Shown: in pieces, positions 55,197-63,531 of the stretch | Numbering within the stretch: position 1 is the stretch's first letter | Layout: each line of letters opens with the position of its first letter | Assembly (NCBI RefSeq): GCF_910584465.1 | Contig: NZ_CAJUBK010000002.1 | Location: 74,141 to 138,140, forward strand | Direction of reading: 5' to 3' | Length of the DNA: 64,000 nucleotides | Origin: an uncultured Oscillibacter sp. | GTDB taxonomy: Bacteria > Bacillota > Clostridia > Oscillospirales > Oscillospiraceae | Notes under the pieces: generated by a model | What the model saw: only the letters and a program-made list of their open reading frames with translations | The model's database searches: none | Told to the model about the DNA's origin: nothing | Program-made: the position numbers and the translations under genes

Positions 55197-55931
55197 ATGG
55201 AGCTGACCCGGTATCAGAAGATCCTGCTGGCGGTGCTGGCGGGGATGCTGGCGCTCTTCGGCGCGCTGATGGCGGCCTTCCGGGCCCATCCCGGCGTGAC
55301 GTTCGAGGGAGGGCTTTTGAAGATCGCCCGGGAGGACGGCCGGACCGTCTACAACGGCAGGGCCCACGGGGAGCCGGTGACCATCTCCGTCTCCCGGCCC
55401 GCCGGTCTCGAGACGGACGTGGAGTTCTCCATCGGGGAGCGGTCCCACGACGTGTGCACGGTGCTCTATCCCCTGGAGCCCATCCGGACGGAGCATGGGG
55501 ACACGGTGGACGGCATCCGCGTCACGAAAAACGGCGCGGTGCTCTTCGAGGGCGGCTATGACCCGGAAGCCGAGTTCGGATGGTATGACACGGACGGGGG
55601 ATGGGTCCCCGCCGGCATCCGCGTCCGGGTCCAGGTCAGCGGCGACCCCTGGTACGGCTACGAGACCACGGCCGCCGACGCGGTGCGCTTCGCCTTCGGC
55701 CCTGAGACCGCCGCCCACGGGGACCCGGCCCTTTTCGCCCTGGCGGTGCTCTTCAGCCTCCTGCTGGCGGCGCGGATCCTCTTCTGGAAGGGGCTCTTCC
55801 GGTTCGGGCACCGCTGGGCCAGGGACCCGGAGCCCACGGAGGGGTACGCGCTGCTGGAGCAGATCGTCTGGACCGCCTTCGCGGCGGTCACCGCCGGGAC
55901 CTACATCGCCGCGCTGGTGAGCGTCGGCTGA
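55197..55931 (+). CDS. Membrane protein of unknown function
   Basis: 244 aa. One N-terminal span (ILLAVLAGMLALFGALMAAF) is followed by an outside beta-rich domain of about 140 residues (VTFEGGLLKIAREDGRTVYNGRAHGEPVTISV on) and two C-terminal spans separated by a charged loop (RFGHRWARDPEPTEGYALLEQ). I do not know the family. AGGAGGG precedes the ATG. It lies 11 bp after the mmcQ-like gene and 14 bp before the EamA gene, in one operon. Confidence 0.65.
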   Translation: MELTRYQKILLAVLAGMLALFGALMAAFRAHPGVTFEGGLLKIAREDGRTVYNGRAHGEPVTISVSRPAGLETDVEFSIGERSHDVCTVLYPLEPIRTEHGDTVDGIRVTKNGAVLFEGGYDPEAEFGWYDTDGGWVPAGIRVRVQVSGDPWYGYETTAADAVRFAFGPETAAHGDPALFALAVLFSLLLAARILFWKGLFRFGHRWARDPEPTEGYALLEQIVWTAFAAVTAGTYIAALVSVG

Positions 55932-55945
55932 TGCTGGGAGGACCT

Positions 55946-56821
55946 ATGGAGACAAAGGGAAAAGCCCCGGCCGCCGCCGCGGTCCTGGCGGCGGCGGTAT
56001 CGTGGGGCATCATCGGACTGTGGAACCGGCGGCTGATGGCGGCGGGGCTGTCCCCGCGGTCCATCGTGCTGGTCCGCAACTGCGGCGGCATGGCGCTGCT
56101 GTCGCTGTTCTTCCTGGTCAGGGACCGGAGCGTCTTCCGGGTGGAGCGGCGGCACCTGAAGTATTTCTTCGGCACCGGCGTGGTCAGCGTGGTGCTGTTC
56201 ACCGTGTGCTATTTCTCCTGCCAGCAGCTTTGCTCCCTGGCCGTGGCCTCGATCTTGCTGTACACCGCCCCGTCCTTCGTGGTGCTGCTGTCGGCCCTGC
56301 TCTGGAAGGAGCCGGTGACGGGGAAAAAGCTCCTGGCCCTCTTCCTGACCCTGATCGGCTGCGCCTGCGTGTGCGGCGTGTCCTCCGGCGGGCTGTCCGT
56401 CACCCTCCCCGGCGTGCTGCTGGGGCTGGGCTCCGGGTTTTTCTATGCGCTGTACAGCGTCTTCGGGCGGTACGCCCTGGCTCACTATCCGCCCCTGACC
56501 GTCACCGTGTGGACCTTCCTCTTCGCGGGCCCGGCGTCGCTGGTCCTGCTCCGCCCGGCGGAGCTGGGGACGGCCTTCGGCGGAGGGGATCCCGGTGTGT
56601 GGCTGACGGCCCTGGCCCTGGCGGCGGTCTCCACCGCCGCGCCTTACATCCTATATACCTGGGGCCTGGCCCGGATGGAGCCGGGGCGTGCCTCCATCCT
56701 GGCCAGTCTGGAGCCGGTGGTGGCCGCCCTGACGGGAGCCGCCGCCTTCGGCGAGCCCCTGGGGGCGCTGACGGTCCTGGGCATCCTGTGCGTCCTGGCG
56801 GGCGTGATCGTTTTGAGGTGA
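55946..56821 (+). CDS. EamA-family (DMT) transporter
   Basis: 291 aa with ten membrane spans in two five-span EamA repeats. The first starts AAVLAAAVSWGIIGLWNRRLMAAGLSP; the second follows GLGSGFFYALYSVFGRYALAHY and has APYILYTWGLARMEPGRASILASLEPVVAAL, a classic DMT phrase. Members export metabolites or drugs; the substrate here is unknown. GGGAGG precedes the chosen ATG. It is in series with the upstream membrane protein and the ybaK gene. Confidence 0.92.
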   Translation: METKGKAPAAAAVLAAAVSWGIIGLWNRRLMAAGLSPRSIVLVRNCGGMALLSLFFLVRDRSVFRVERRHLKYFFGTGVVSVVLFTVCYFSCQQLCSLAVASILLYTAPSFVVLLSALLWKEPVTGKKLLALFLTLIGCACVCGVSSGGLSVTLPGVLLGLGSGFFYALYSVFGRYALAHYPPLTVTVWTFLFAGPASLVLLRPAELGTAFGGGDPGVWLTALALAAVSTAAPYILYTWGLARMEPGRASILASLEPVVAALTGAAAFGEPLGALTVLGILCVLAGVIVLR

Positions 56822-56826
56822 AGCGT

Positions 56827-57330
56827 ATGGCGAAGAAAAAGGACGAGAAGACCAACGTGATGCGGATCTTGGACCAGAAGAAGGTCCCCTACACCCCCCA
56901 TTTCTACGAGGAGGGCGAGGGGCCCGAGGGCACCCGGGAGTACGGCGTCCATGTGGCCCAGGCTCTGGGACAGGACCCGGAGCGGGCCTTCAAGACCCTG
57001 GTGGCGAAGGGGGCCTCCGGGGGATACTATGTGTTCGACATCCCGGCGCCGGACAGCCTGGACCTGAAGAAGGCCGCCAAGGCGGCGGGGGAGAAGTCCG
57101 TGGAGCTGCTGGCGGTGAAGGACATCACCGCCGTGACGGGCTACGTCCGGGGCGGGTGCAGCCCCGTGGGGATGAAGAAGGCGTACCCCGCGATCTTCCA
57201 TGAGACGGCCCTGGAGCATGAGACCATCTACATCTCCGCCGGGAAGATCGGCGCGCAGGTGGAGGTGGATCCGAAGGCGCTGTTAGCCCTGCTCCGGGCG
57301 GGGACGGCGGACATCGTCGTTCCACGCTAG
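56827..57330 (+). CDS. ybaK: Cys-tRNA(Pro)/Cys-tRNA deacylase, YbaK type
   Basis: 167 aa. YbaK family, which removes cysteine (and Ala) from mischarged tRNA-Pro. NVMRILDQKKVPYTPHFYEE at the start, FKTLVAKGASGGYYVFDIPA with the catalytic-site Lys region, VKDITAVTGYVRGGCSPVGMKK and the end IGAQVEVDPKALLALL are diagnostic. GAGGTGAAG precedes the ATG, five bases after the EamA stop. The end overlaps a convergent small reading frame. Confidence 0.93.
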   Translation: MAKKKDEKTNVMRILDQKKVPYTPHFYEEGEGPEGTREYGVHVAQALGQDPERAFKTLVAKGASGGYYVFDIPAPDSLDLKKAAKAAGEKSVELLAVKDITAVTGYVRGGCSPVGMKKAYPAIFHETALEHETIYISAGKIGAQVEVDPKALLALLRAGTADIVVPR

Positions 57331-57552
57331 GGAGAGCCCCAGGTGGAGGCCGATAGAGAAAGCGTCGGCGGACCACTGGAAATAGAGGTGCCTGGCCCGG
57401 TCGAAAAGGGCCACCCGCTGTCTCTCTTCGAGGGGGAGGGCGCTGAGGAAGTCGATGACTTCCCCGTCGGGGAAATGCCGCAGCTCCTCCAGGAGGGGGT
57501 AGGCGTAGGTGTCGAAAAGACGCTCTTCCACAGGGTTCACGATCATCACCAT
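57283..57552 (-). CDS. Possible small protein, 89 aa
   Basis: 89 aa. It starts MVMIVNPVEERLFDTYAYPL and has helix-forming segments (EVIDFLSALPLEERQRVALFDRARHLYFQWSADAFSIGLHLG). The composition and the YFQWSADAFSIGLHLGLSL phrase look like a real protein. However, its last 16 codons overlap ybaK on the other strand and the ribosome site is poor. It is divergent from the XRE gene at 57609 and may be its partner. Confidence 0.5.
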   Translation of the reverse strand: MVMIVNPVEERLFDTYAYPLLEELRHFPDGEVIDFLSALPLEERQRVALFDRARHLYFQWSADAFSIGLHLGLSLAWNDDVRRPRPEQG

Positions 57553-57557
57553 CCGAA

Positions 57558-57590
57558 TTTTAATAACATAATTATACGACTTTTAATAAC
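57558..57590 (+). promoter_or_regulatory. AT-rich operator-like repeat before the first XRE gene
   Basis: TTTTAATAAC occurs twice (57558-57567 and 57581-57590) around AATTATAC. The region 60810-60840 before the paralogous gene has the related TAATGTAATTATACATCTTTAAA. Both genes then have CAAGGAGT as ribosome site. Confidence 0.5.
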
Positions 57591-57608
57591 GCTTGTCAAG
57601 GAGTATCT

Positions 57609-57830
57609 ATGAAAACTTTAGAGGTCTTAGGGGCGCGCCTGAAAGAGCTTCGGAAAGAACGGAGGATCTATCAAAGAGAGATGGGAGAATTGCTGGGAGT
57701 CACGCTCCGGCATTATCAAAAGATCGAAAAGGGTGAGATCAACATTTCTGCTTTGATGCTGTGCGCCCTCGCGGACCATTTCGGGGTGACCACAGACTAT
57801 CTGCTGGGGCGCTGCGAGGAGAGGAGCTGA
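57609..57830 (+). CDS. XRE-family regulator, paralog 1
   Basis: 73 aa. A single helix-turn-helix: VLGARLKELRKERRIYQREMGELLGVTLRHYQKIEKGEINI, then LMLCALADHFGVTTDYLLG. About 52 of 73 positions equal the protein encoded at 60861-61091 on the other side of uvrA. CAAGGAG precedes the ATG. It is transcribed toward uvrA with a 98-bp gap; whether it controls uvrA is not known. Confidence 0.9.
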   Translation: MKTLEVLGARLKELRKERRIYQREMGELLGVTLRHYQKIEKGEINISALMLCALADHFGVTTDYLLGRCEERS

Positions 57831-57858
57831 GGCGCGGCGGGGAGCGGGAAAGATCCTC

Positions 57859-57887
57859 TTGACATAAAAGATCCTTTCCGTTACCCT
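57859..57887 (+). promoter_or_regulatory. Possible uvrA promoter
   Basis: Perfect TTGACA (57859-57864), a 17-bp spacer and a weak TACCCT (57882-57887). No LexA box is visible here, unlike uvrB. AAAGATCCT flanks the -35 box on both sides. Confidence 0.4.
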
Positions 57888-57928
57888 GTGAAGCGCAGCC
57901 GAACACACGCAAAGGAGAACGAACGACC

Positions 57929-60757
57929 ATGCACACACACATCACCGTCAAGGGCGCGCGGGTGAACAACCTGAAGAACATCGACGTCACCATCCCCAGG
58001 GACAAGCTGGTGGTCATGACCGGCCTTTCCGGTTCCGGCAAGTCCTCGCTCGCCTTCGACACCATCTACGCCGAGGGGCAGCGCCGGTATGTAGAGTCCC
58101 TGTCCTCCTATGCCCGGATGTTCCTGGGCCAGATGGACAAGCCGGACGTGGACTATATCGAGGGCCTCAGCCCCGCCATCTCCATCGACCAGAAGACCAC
58201 CTCGAAGAACCCCCGCTCCACCGTGGGCACGGTGACGGAGATCTACGATCACCTCCGCCTCCTCTGGGCGCGGGTGGGCACCCCCCACTGCCCCAAGTGC
58301 GGCAAGGTCATCCGCCAGCAGACCATCGACCAGATCATCGACCAGGTCCTGGCCCTGCCGGAGGGCACCCGGATCCAGGTCTGCGCCCCCGTCGTCCGGG
58401 GGAAGAAGGGCGAACACGCCAAGGTCTTCGAGGACGCGAAGCGCTCCGGCTATGTCCGCGTCCGGGTGGACGGCAGCCTCTATGAGCTGGACGAGGAGAT
58501 CGGGCTGGAGAAGAACAAGAAGCACAATATCGAGGTGGTGATCGACCGCCTCATCATCCGCCCGGACATCCAGCAGCGGCTGACGGACAGCGTGGAGACC
58601 GCCTCGAACCTCTCCGGCGGGCTGGTGATCGTCAACCTCCTCCGGGAGGAGCGGGACCTGATGTTCTCCCAGAATTACGCGTGTGAGGACTGCGGCATCT
58701 CCATCGAGGAGCTGACGCCCCGGATGTTCTCCTTCAACAACCCCTTCGGCGCCTGCCCCACCTGCACGGGGCTGGGCGTCCAGCTGAAGGTGGACGTGTC
58801 CCTGGTGGTGCCGGACCCGAAGAAGTCCATCCTGGAGGGGGCCATCCAGGCCAGCGGCTGGGGGAACATCCGCTCCGACGGGATCTCCCGGATGTATTTC
58901 GAGGCGCTGTCGAAGAAATACCGCTTCTCCCTGGACGCGCCCTGGGCGGAGCTGTCCGACGAGGCCAAGGACATCATCCTCTACGGCACGAAGGGCGAGA
59001 AGCTGGAGCTGCACTACGACCAGCCCCGGGGCAAGGGCGTGCTGTACCAGCCCTTCGAGGGCATCTGCAACAACGTGGAGCGCCGCTACCAGGAGACCCA
59101 GAGCGACGCCAGCAAGCGGGAGCTGGAGGAGCTGATGGCCGAATGCCCCTGCCCGGCCTGCAAGGGCCGGCGGCTGAAAAAGGAGTCCCTGGCCGTGACG
59201 GTGGGGGACAAGGACATCGACGCCGTGACCCGCCTCAGCGTGGTGGACGAGCTGGAGTGGGTGGAGCGGCTGGAGCTGACCGAGCAGCAGCACCGGATCG
59301 CGGACCGCATCCTGAAGGAGATCCGCTCCCGCCTGGGCTTCCTCCGGTCGGTGGGCCTGGGCTACCTGACCCTGAGCCGGGCGGCGGGGACCCTCTCCGG
59401 CGGCGAGAGCCAGCGCATCCGCCTGGCGACGCAGATCGGCTCCAGCCTGATGGGGGTGCTGTATATCCTGGACGAGCCCTCCATCGGCCTGCACCAGCGG
59501 GACAACGACAAGCTGCTGGCGACCCTGCGGGACCTCCAGCGCCTGGGCAACACCCTCCTGGTGGTGGAGCACGACGAGGACACCATGCGCGCGGCGGACT
59601 ACCTCATCGACATCGGCCCCGGCGCGGGGGTCCACGGCGGCCGGGTCGTCGCCGCCGGCACGCCGGAGGAGGTCATGGCGAACCCGGATTCCCTGACGGG
59701 GCAGTACCTCTCCGGGAAGAAGCGCATCCCCGTCCCGGACATCCGCCGCCCCGGCAATGGGAAGACCCTCCGGGTCCGGGGGGCGGAGGAGAACAACCTG
59801 CGGAAGGTGGACGTGGACTTCCCCCTGGGCACCTTCACCGTGGTGACGGGCGTGTCGGGGAGCGGGAAATCCTCGCTGGTCAACGAGGTCCTCTTCAAGC
59901 GCTTGGGCGCGGAGCTGATGCGCATGAAGGTCCATCCCGGGAAGTGCGCCGCCATCGAGGGCCTGGAGCATCTGGACAAGGTGGTCAACATCGACCAGAG
60001 CCCCATCGGGCGGACGCCCCGGTCCAACCCGGCCACGTATACGAACCTGTTCAACGACATCCGGGAGCTCTACGCCTCCACCCAGGAGGCCAAGAGCCGG
60101 GGCTACGGCCCGGGCCGGTTCAGCTTCAACGTCCGGGGGGGCCGCTGCGAGGCGTGCTCCGGCGACGGCGTGCTGAAGATCGAGATGCACTTCCTGCCGG
60201 ACATCTTCGTCCCCTGCGAGGTCTGCAAGGGCCGGCGCTATAACCGGGAGACCCTGGAGGTCCACTACAAGGGGAAGAGCATCGACCAGGTCCTGGACAT
60301 GACGGTGGACGAGGCGCTGGAGTTCTTCGCCCCCCTGCCGAAGCTGCGCAACCGGCTCCAGACCCTCCAGGACGTGGGCTTGGGGTACGTGAAGCTGGGC
60401 CAGCCCTCCACGGAGCTGTCCGGCGGCGAGGCCCAGCGGGTGAAGCTGGCCACCGAGCTGAGCAAGCAGGCCACCGGCAAGACGATCTATATCCTGGACG
60501 AGCCCACCACGGGCCTCCACGCCGACGACGTGCGCAAGCTCCTGGAGGTCCTCCAGCGGCTGGTGGACAACGGGAACACGGTGGTGGTCATCGAGCACAA
60601 CCTGGACGTGATCAAGTCCGCCGACTGGATCGTCGACCTGGGCCCGGAGGGAGGTGACGGCGGCGGCACCGTGGTCTGCACCGGCACGCCGGAGACCGTC
60701 GCCGCCTGTGAGGAGTCCTACACGGGGCAGTATCTGAAAAAGGTGCTGGTGCGGTGA
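57929..60757 (+). CDS. uvrA: Excinuclease ABC subunit A
   Basis: 942 aa, full length. Two ABC ATPase modules are present: Walker A GLSGSGKSSL near residue 32 and GVSGSGKSSL near 640, signatures LSGGESQRIRLAT and LSGGEAQRVKLAT, and Walker B ILDEPSIGLH and ILDEPTTGLH. Zinc modules are CPKCGK (N-terminal), CEDCG with CPTCTG, and CEACSGDG with CEVCKGRRYN. It scans DNA for lesions and loads UvrB. CAAAGGAG precedes the ATG. It is separated from uvrB by five other genes. Confidence 0.98.
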   Translation: MHTHITVKGARVNNLKNIDVTIPRDKLVVMTGLSGSGKSSLAFDTIYAEGQRRYVESLSSYARMFLGQMDKPDVDYIEGLSPAISIDQKTTSKNPRSTVGTVTEIYDHLRLLWARVGTPHCPKCGKVIRQQTIDQIIDQVLALPEGTRIQVCAPVVRGKKGEHAKVFEDAKRSGYVRVRVDGSLYELDEEIGLEKNKKHNIEVVIDRLIIRPDIQQRLTDSVETASNLSGGLVIVNLLREERDLMFSQNYACEDCGISIEELTPRMFSFNNPFGACPTCTGLGVQLKVDVSLVVPDPKKSILEGAIQASGWGNIRSDGISRMYFEALSKKYRFSLDAPWAELSDEAKDIILYGTKGEKLELHYDQPRGKGVLYQPFEGICNNVERRYQETQSDASKRELEELMAECPCPACKGRRLKKESLAVTVGDKDIDAVTRLSVVDELEWVERLELTEQQHRIADRILKEIRSRLGFLRSVGLGYLTLSRAAGTLSGGESQRIRLATQIGSSLMGVLYILDEPSIGLHQRDNDKLLATLRDLQRLGNTLLVVEHDEDTMRAADYLIDIGPGAGVHGGRVVAAGTPEEVMANPDSLTGQYLSGKKRIPVPDIRRPGNGKTLRVRGAEENNLRKVDVDFPLGTFTVVTGVSGSGKSSLVNEVLFKRLGAELMRMKVHPGKCAAIEGLEHLDKVVNIDQSPIGRTPRSNPATYTNLFNDIRELYASTQEAKSRGYGPGRFSFNVRGGRCEACSGDGVLKIEMHFLPDIFVPCEVCKGRRYNRETLEVHYKGKSIDQVLDMTVDEALEFFAPLPKLRNRLQTLQDVGLGYVKLGQPSTELSGGEAQRVKLATELSKQATGKTIYILDEPTTGLHADDVRKLLEVLQRLVDNGNTVVVIEHNLDVIKSADWIVDLGPEGGDGGGTVVCTGTPETVAACEESYTGQYLKKVLVR

Positions 60758-60860
60758 AGTCTACCGGAACGGATGGCCTCTCAGTCGCGGATCATCCTCG
60801 GTAAAATTATTTGATAATGTAATTATACATCTTTAAATGGTGTATATCAAGGAGTTTTTT

Positions 60861-61091
60861 ATGGATACGCTGGAGATCTTGGGTGCACGCCTGAAAGAGC
60901 TGCGGAAGGAACGCCGCATTTATCAGCGGGAGATGGGGGATCTTCTTGGTATCACACAAGGGCATTATCAAAAGATCGAACATGGAGATGTGAATATCCC
61001 CGTCTTGACATTATGCACCCTGGCAGGGTATTTTGATGTGAGCACCGACTATCTGCTGGGGCTGTCTGACGAGCGGAGGCCCTTGAGATAG
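60861..61091 (+). CDS. XRE-family regulator, paralog 2
   Basis: 76 aa. ILGARLKELRKERRIYQREMGDLLGITQGHYQKIEHGDVNI, then TLCTLAGYFDVSTDYLLGLSDERR: a close paralog of 57609-57830, with the same upstream AT-rich element. AAGGAG lies before the chosen ATG. It lies between uvrA and era. The pair flanking uvrA could have arisen by duplication. Confidence 0.9.
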   Translation: MDTLEILGARLKELRKERRIYQREMGDLLGITQGHYQKIEHGDVNIPVLTLCTLAGYFDVSTDYLLGLSDERRPLR

Positions 61092-61143
61092 CCGGCCAGA
61101 GCCCCTTCCCAAAAATGCTTGACAAGAAAGTTGAGGATCACCT

Positions 61144-62040
61144 ATGAGCATCACGAAGACCGCCATGATCACCGTCTGCGGCCGCCCCAACGTGGGCAAG
61201 TCCAGCCTGACCAACGCCTTGGTGGGGGAGAAGATCGCCATCGTCTCCAACAAGGCCCAGACCACTCGGAACCGCATCTACGGCATCGTCGACCGGGAGG
61301 ACACCCAGTTCATCTTCCTGGACACTCCGGGCCTCCACCGGCCCAAGTCCGCCCTGGGGGACTATATGGTCAAGGTCATCACTGCCAGCCTCTCCGATGT
61401 GGACTGCGCCCTTTTGCTGGTGGAGCCCATCCCCCACGTGGGCGGGCCGGAGAAGGCGCTGATCGAGCGCATCCGGGAGGAGGGGATCCCCTGCGTGCTG
61501 GCAATCAACAAGATCGATACCGTGGAGCCCGCCCAGCTCCTGCCCGTCATCGCGGCCTACGACGAGGCGTGGGACGGGTTCGACGCCATCATCCCCATCT
61601 CTGCCCGCACCGGCGAGGGCCTGGGCGAGCTGGTGGACGAGCTGGGCAGGTACGCCGAGGAGGGCCCCCAGCTCTTCCCGGACGGCCAGACCTCCGACCA
61701 GCCGGAGCGGGTGGTCTGCGGGGAGCTGTTGCGGGAAAAGCTGCTGCTGTGCCTGGACAAGGAGATCCCCCACGGCACCGCCGTGGAAATCGGCAAGTTC
61801 TCCGAGCGGGACTCCGGCGTGGTGGATGTGGGGGCCACGATCTACTGCGAGAAAGCCAGCCACAAGGGCATCATCATCGGCAAGCAGGGGGCCATGCTGA
61901 AAAAGATTAGCTCCCTGGCCCGGCAGGATATGGAGCGGTTCATGGGGACCAAGGTCTACTTGGAGACCTGGGTGAAGGTCAAGGAGAACTGGCGGGACAA
62001 TGTGAACTATGTCCGCAGCCTGGGCTACCGGGAGGATTGA
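61144..62040 (+). CDS. era: GTPase Era
   Basis: 298 aa, standard length. G1 GRPNVGKSSL near residue 14, switch region with TTRNRIYGIV, G3 DTPGLHRPKS, G4 NKIDT, and a C-terminal KH domain with GIIIGKQGAMLKKI that binds the 16S rRNA 3' end. It acts in 30S subunit assembly. The neighbours yqzL and recO downstream are the usual Firmicute context. GAGGATCACCT precedes the ATG. Confidence 0.98.
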   Translation: MSITKTAMITVCGRPNVGKSSLTNALVGEKIAIVSNKAQTTRNRIYGIVDREDTQFIFLDTPGLHRPKSALGDYMVKVITASLSDVDCALLLVEPIPHVGGPEKALIERIREEGIPCVLAINKIDTVEPAQLLPVIAAYDEAWDGFDAIIPISARTGEGLGELVDELGRYAEEGPQLFPDGQTSDQPERVVCGELLREKLLLCLDKEIPHGTAVEIGKFSERDSGVVDVGATIYCEKASHKGIIIGKQGAMLKKISSLARQDMERFMGTKVYLETWVKVKENWRDNVNYVRSLGYRED

Positions 62041-62044
62041 GCGT

Positions 62045-62467
62045 ATGCGGGACCCCGAGAAGACGATCGGCGGCATCGTCGACAAGGCGAAGCTCGCCTT
62101 CCTCAGCTACCTGGACGCCGAGGGCTTCCCCACCACCCGCGCCATGCTGCCCCCCAGGGAGCGGGAGGGCATCCGGGTGTTCTGGTTCAGCACGAATACC
62201 TCCTCACGGAAGGTGGCGGCGTTCCGGGACGATCCCAGGGGGAGCATCTATTTCGTGGACCGGCGCTTTTTCCGGGGCGTCAGCCTCTCCGGCACCGTGG
62301 AGGTGCTGGAGGATCCGGAGAGCAAGCGGCGCCTGTGGCAGACGGGGGACACCCTGTACTATCCCGGGGGCGTCACGGACCCGGACTACTGCGTGCTGAG
62401 GTTCACGGCGGTCAGGGGCCGCTATTACAGTGATTTCAAAAGCCAGGATCTCCTGATTCCAGTTTGA
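62045..62467 (+). CDS. Pyridoxamine 5'-phosphate oxidase-family protein
   Basis: 140 aa, a small FMN-binding split barrel. It starts MRDPEKTIGGIVDKAKLAFLS and continues with the strand VFWFSTNTSSRKVAAFRDDPRGSIYFVD and VSLSGTVEVLEDPESKRRLW. Members are flavin-linked oxidoreductases or general-stress-type proteins; the substrate cannot be told. It starts five bases after era and is inserted between era and yqzL, an addition to the usual order. Confidence 0.85.
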   Translation: MRDPEKTIGGIVDKAKLAFLSYLDAEGFPTTRAMLPPREREGIRVFWFSTNTSSRKVAAFRDDPRGSIYFVDRRFFRGVSLSGTVEVLEDPESKRRLWQTGDTLYYPGGVTDPDYCVLRFTAVRGRYYSDFKSQDLLIPV

Positions 62468-62532
62468 CCGGAAGTTACCACGTATCCTTTTCGACCCCGT
62501 TCGCAGACTATCTGTAAAAGGAGGTCTGCGAG

Positions 62533-62646
62533 ATGGAAAACATGGAACCCGCGCCGCTGTGGGAGCTGTTCTGCCTCACCGGAGAGCCCCTGGCTTATAT
62601 GCTGTACCGGTCGATCGAGGACGAAAAAGACAACGATTTGTCATGA
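62533..62646 (+). CDS. YqzL-like small protein
   Basis: 37 aa with AAAGGAGG before the ATG. It starts MENMEPAPLWELFCLTGEPL and then has AYMLYRSIEDEKDN. Pattern (WxxFxxTGxxxxYxLY) and position between era and recO match the YqzL family of Firmicutes, whose function is unknown. It is very short and easily missed. Confidence 0.75.
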   Translation: MENMEPAPLWELFCLTGEPLAYMLYRSIEDEKDNDLS

Positions 62647-62690
62647 TCGGGGAGGATGATACTCCCCGTACATAGAGAGGAGGAGGCGCC

Positions 62691-63437
62691 GTGGCGGGGA
62701 CGCCCTATATCGTGGACCGCGGCGTGGTCCTCCGGGAGACGGAGACCAAGGAGACGGACAAGATCCTGACCCTCCTGACCTGGGAGCAGGGGAAGATCGC
62801 CGTCATCGCCCGGGGGGCCCGGCGGAAGGGCTGCAGGTTCGCCGCCGCCGCCCAGACGCTGGCCTACTCCGAGTGGACGCTGTACCAGCGGAAGGACTGG
62901 CATCATGCCAGCGACGCCTCCACGCTGGAGCTGTTCGGCGGCCTCCGGGAGGACCTGGCCGCCCTGGCCCTGGGCTGTTACATGGCGGAACTGACGGAAG
63001 CCGCCGCTCCGGACGCCGTCCCCGTGCCGGAGCTGCTGCGGCATCTGCTCAATGGGCTGTATGCCCTTTCCACTTTACACAAGCCCCCCGCGCTGGTGCG
63101 GCCCGCCTTTGAGCTGCGGCTGCTGTGCCTGGCGGGGTATGAGCCTCTGGCGGACGCCTGCGCCGTCTGCGGGCGGGAGGACCCGGAAGATCCCGTGCTG
63201 GACACCGCGCAGGGCGTGATCCGCTGCCGGGGGTGCGGCGCGGGAGGGGGACGGCCCCTTTGCCGGGACTCTCTCGCGGCCCTGCGGCATATCGTGTATG
63301 GAGATCCGAAACGCCTGTACTCCTTCCAGCTGGGACCGGAGCCCCTGCGCCGGCTCACCGCCGCGTCGGAGGCGTTCCTGTACGCGCAGCTGGAACGCAG
63401 GTTTTCGACGCTCGACTTTTATAAAAGTATTTTATAA
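62691..63437 (+). CDS. recO: DNA repair protein RecO
   Basis: 248 aa, standard length. The N-terminal OB domain has VDRGVVLRETETKETDKILTLLTWEQGKIAVIARGARR; the middle helical domain and the zinc motif C-x2-C...C-x2-C (CAVCGREDPEDPVL and IRCRGCGAGG) follow. It loads RecA onto SSB-coated DNA with RecR. The start is a GTG with GAGGAGG upstream. It follows yqzL by 44 bp. Confidence 0.95.
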   Translation: MAGTPYIVDRGVVLRETETKETDKILTLLTWEQGKIAVIARGARRKGCRFAAAAQTLAYSEWTLYQRKDWHHASDASTLELFGGLREDLAALALGCYMAELTEAAAPDAVPVPELLRHLLNGLYALSTLHKPPALVRPAFELRLLCLAGYEPLADACAVCGREDPEDPVLDTAQGVIRCRGCGAGGGRPLCRDSLAALRHIVYGDPKRLYSFQLGPEPLRRLTAASEAFLYAQLERRFSTLDFYKSIL

Positions 63438-63531
63438 GATATTTATATAAATTCCGCTCTCCCATCGGGGAGCGGAGGGCCCTTGGGGCAGGACGCCGGG
63501 GAAGCAGCCCCCCTTTACAGGAGGAACCGAC

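Noticed and set aside
57881..60598. A 905-codon open frame on the strand opposite uvrA
   Set aside because: It is the antisense shadow of uvrA in a GC-rich genome; the translation is low-complexity (runs of Val, Leu, Gly, Asp, His) and there is no ribosome site.
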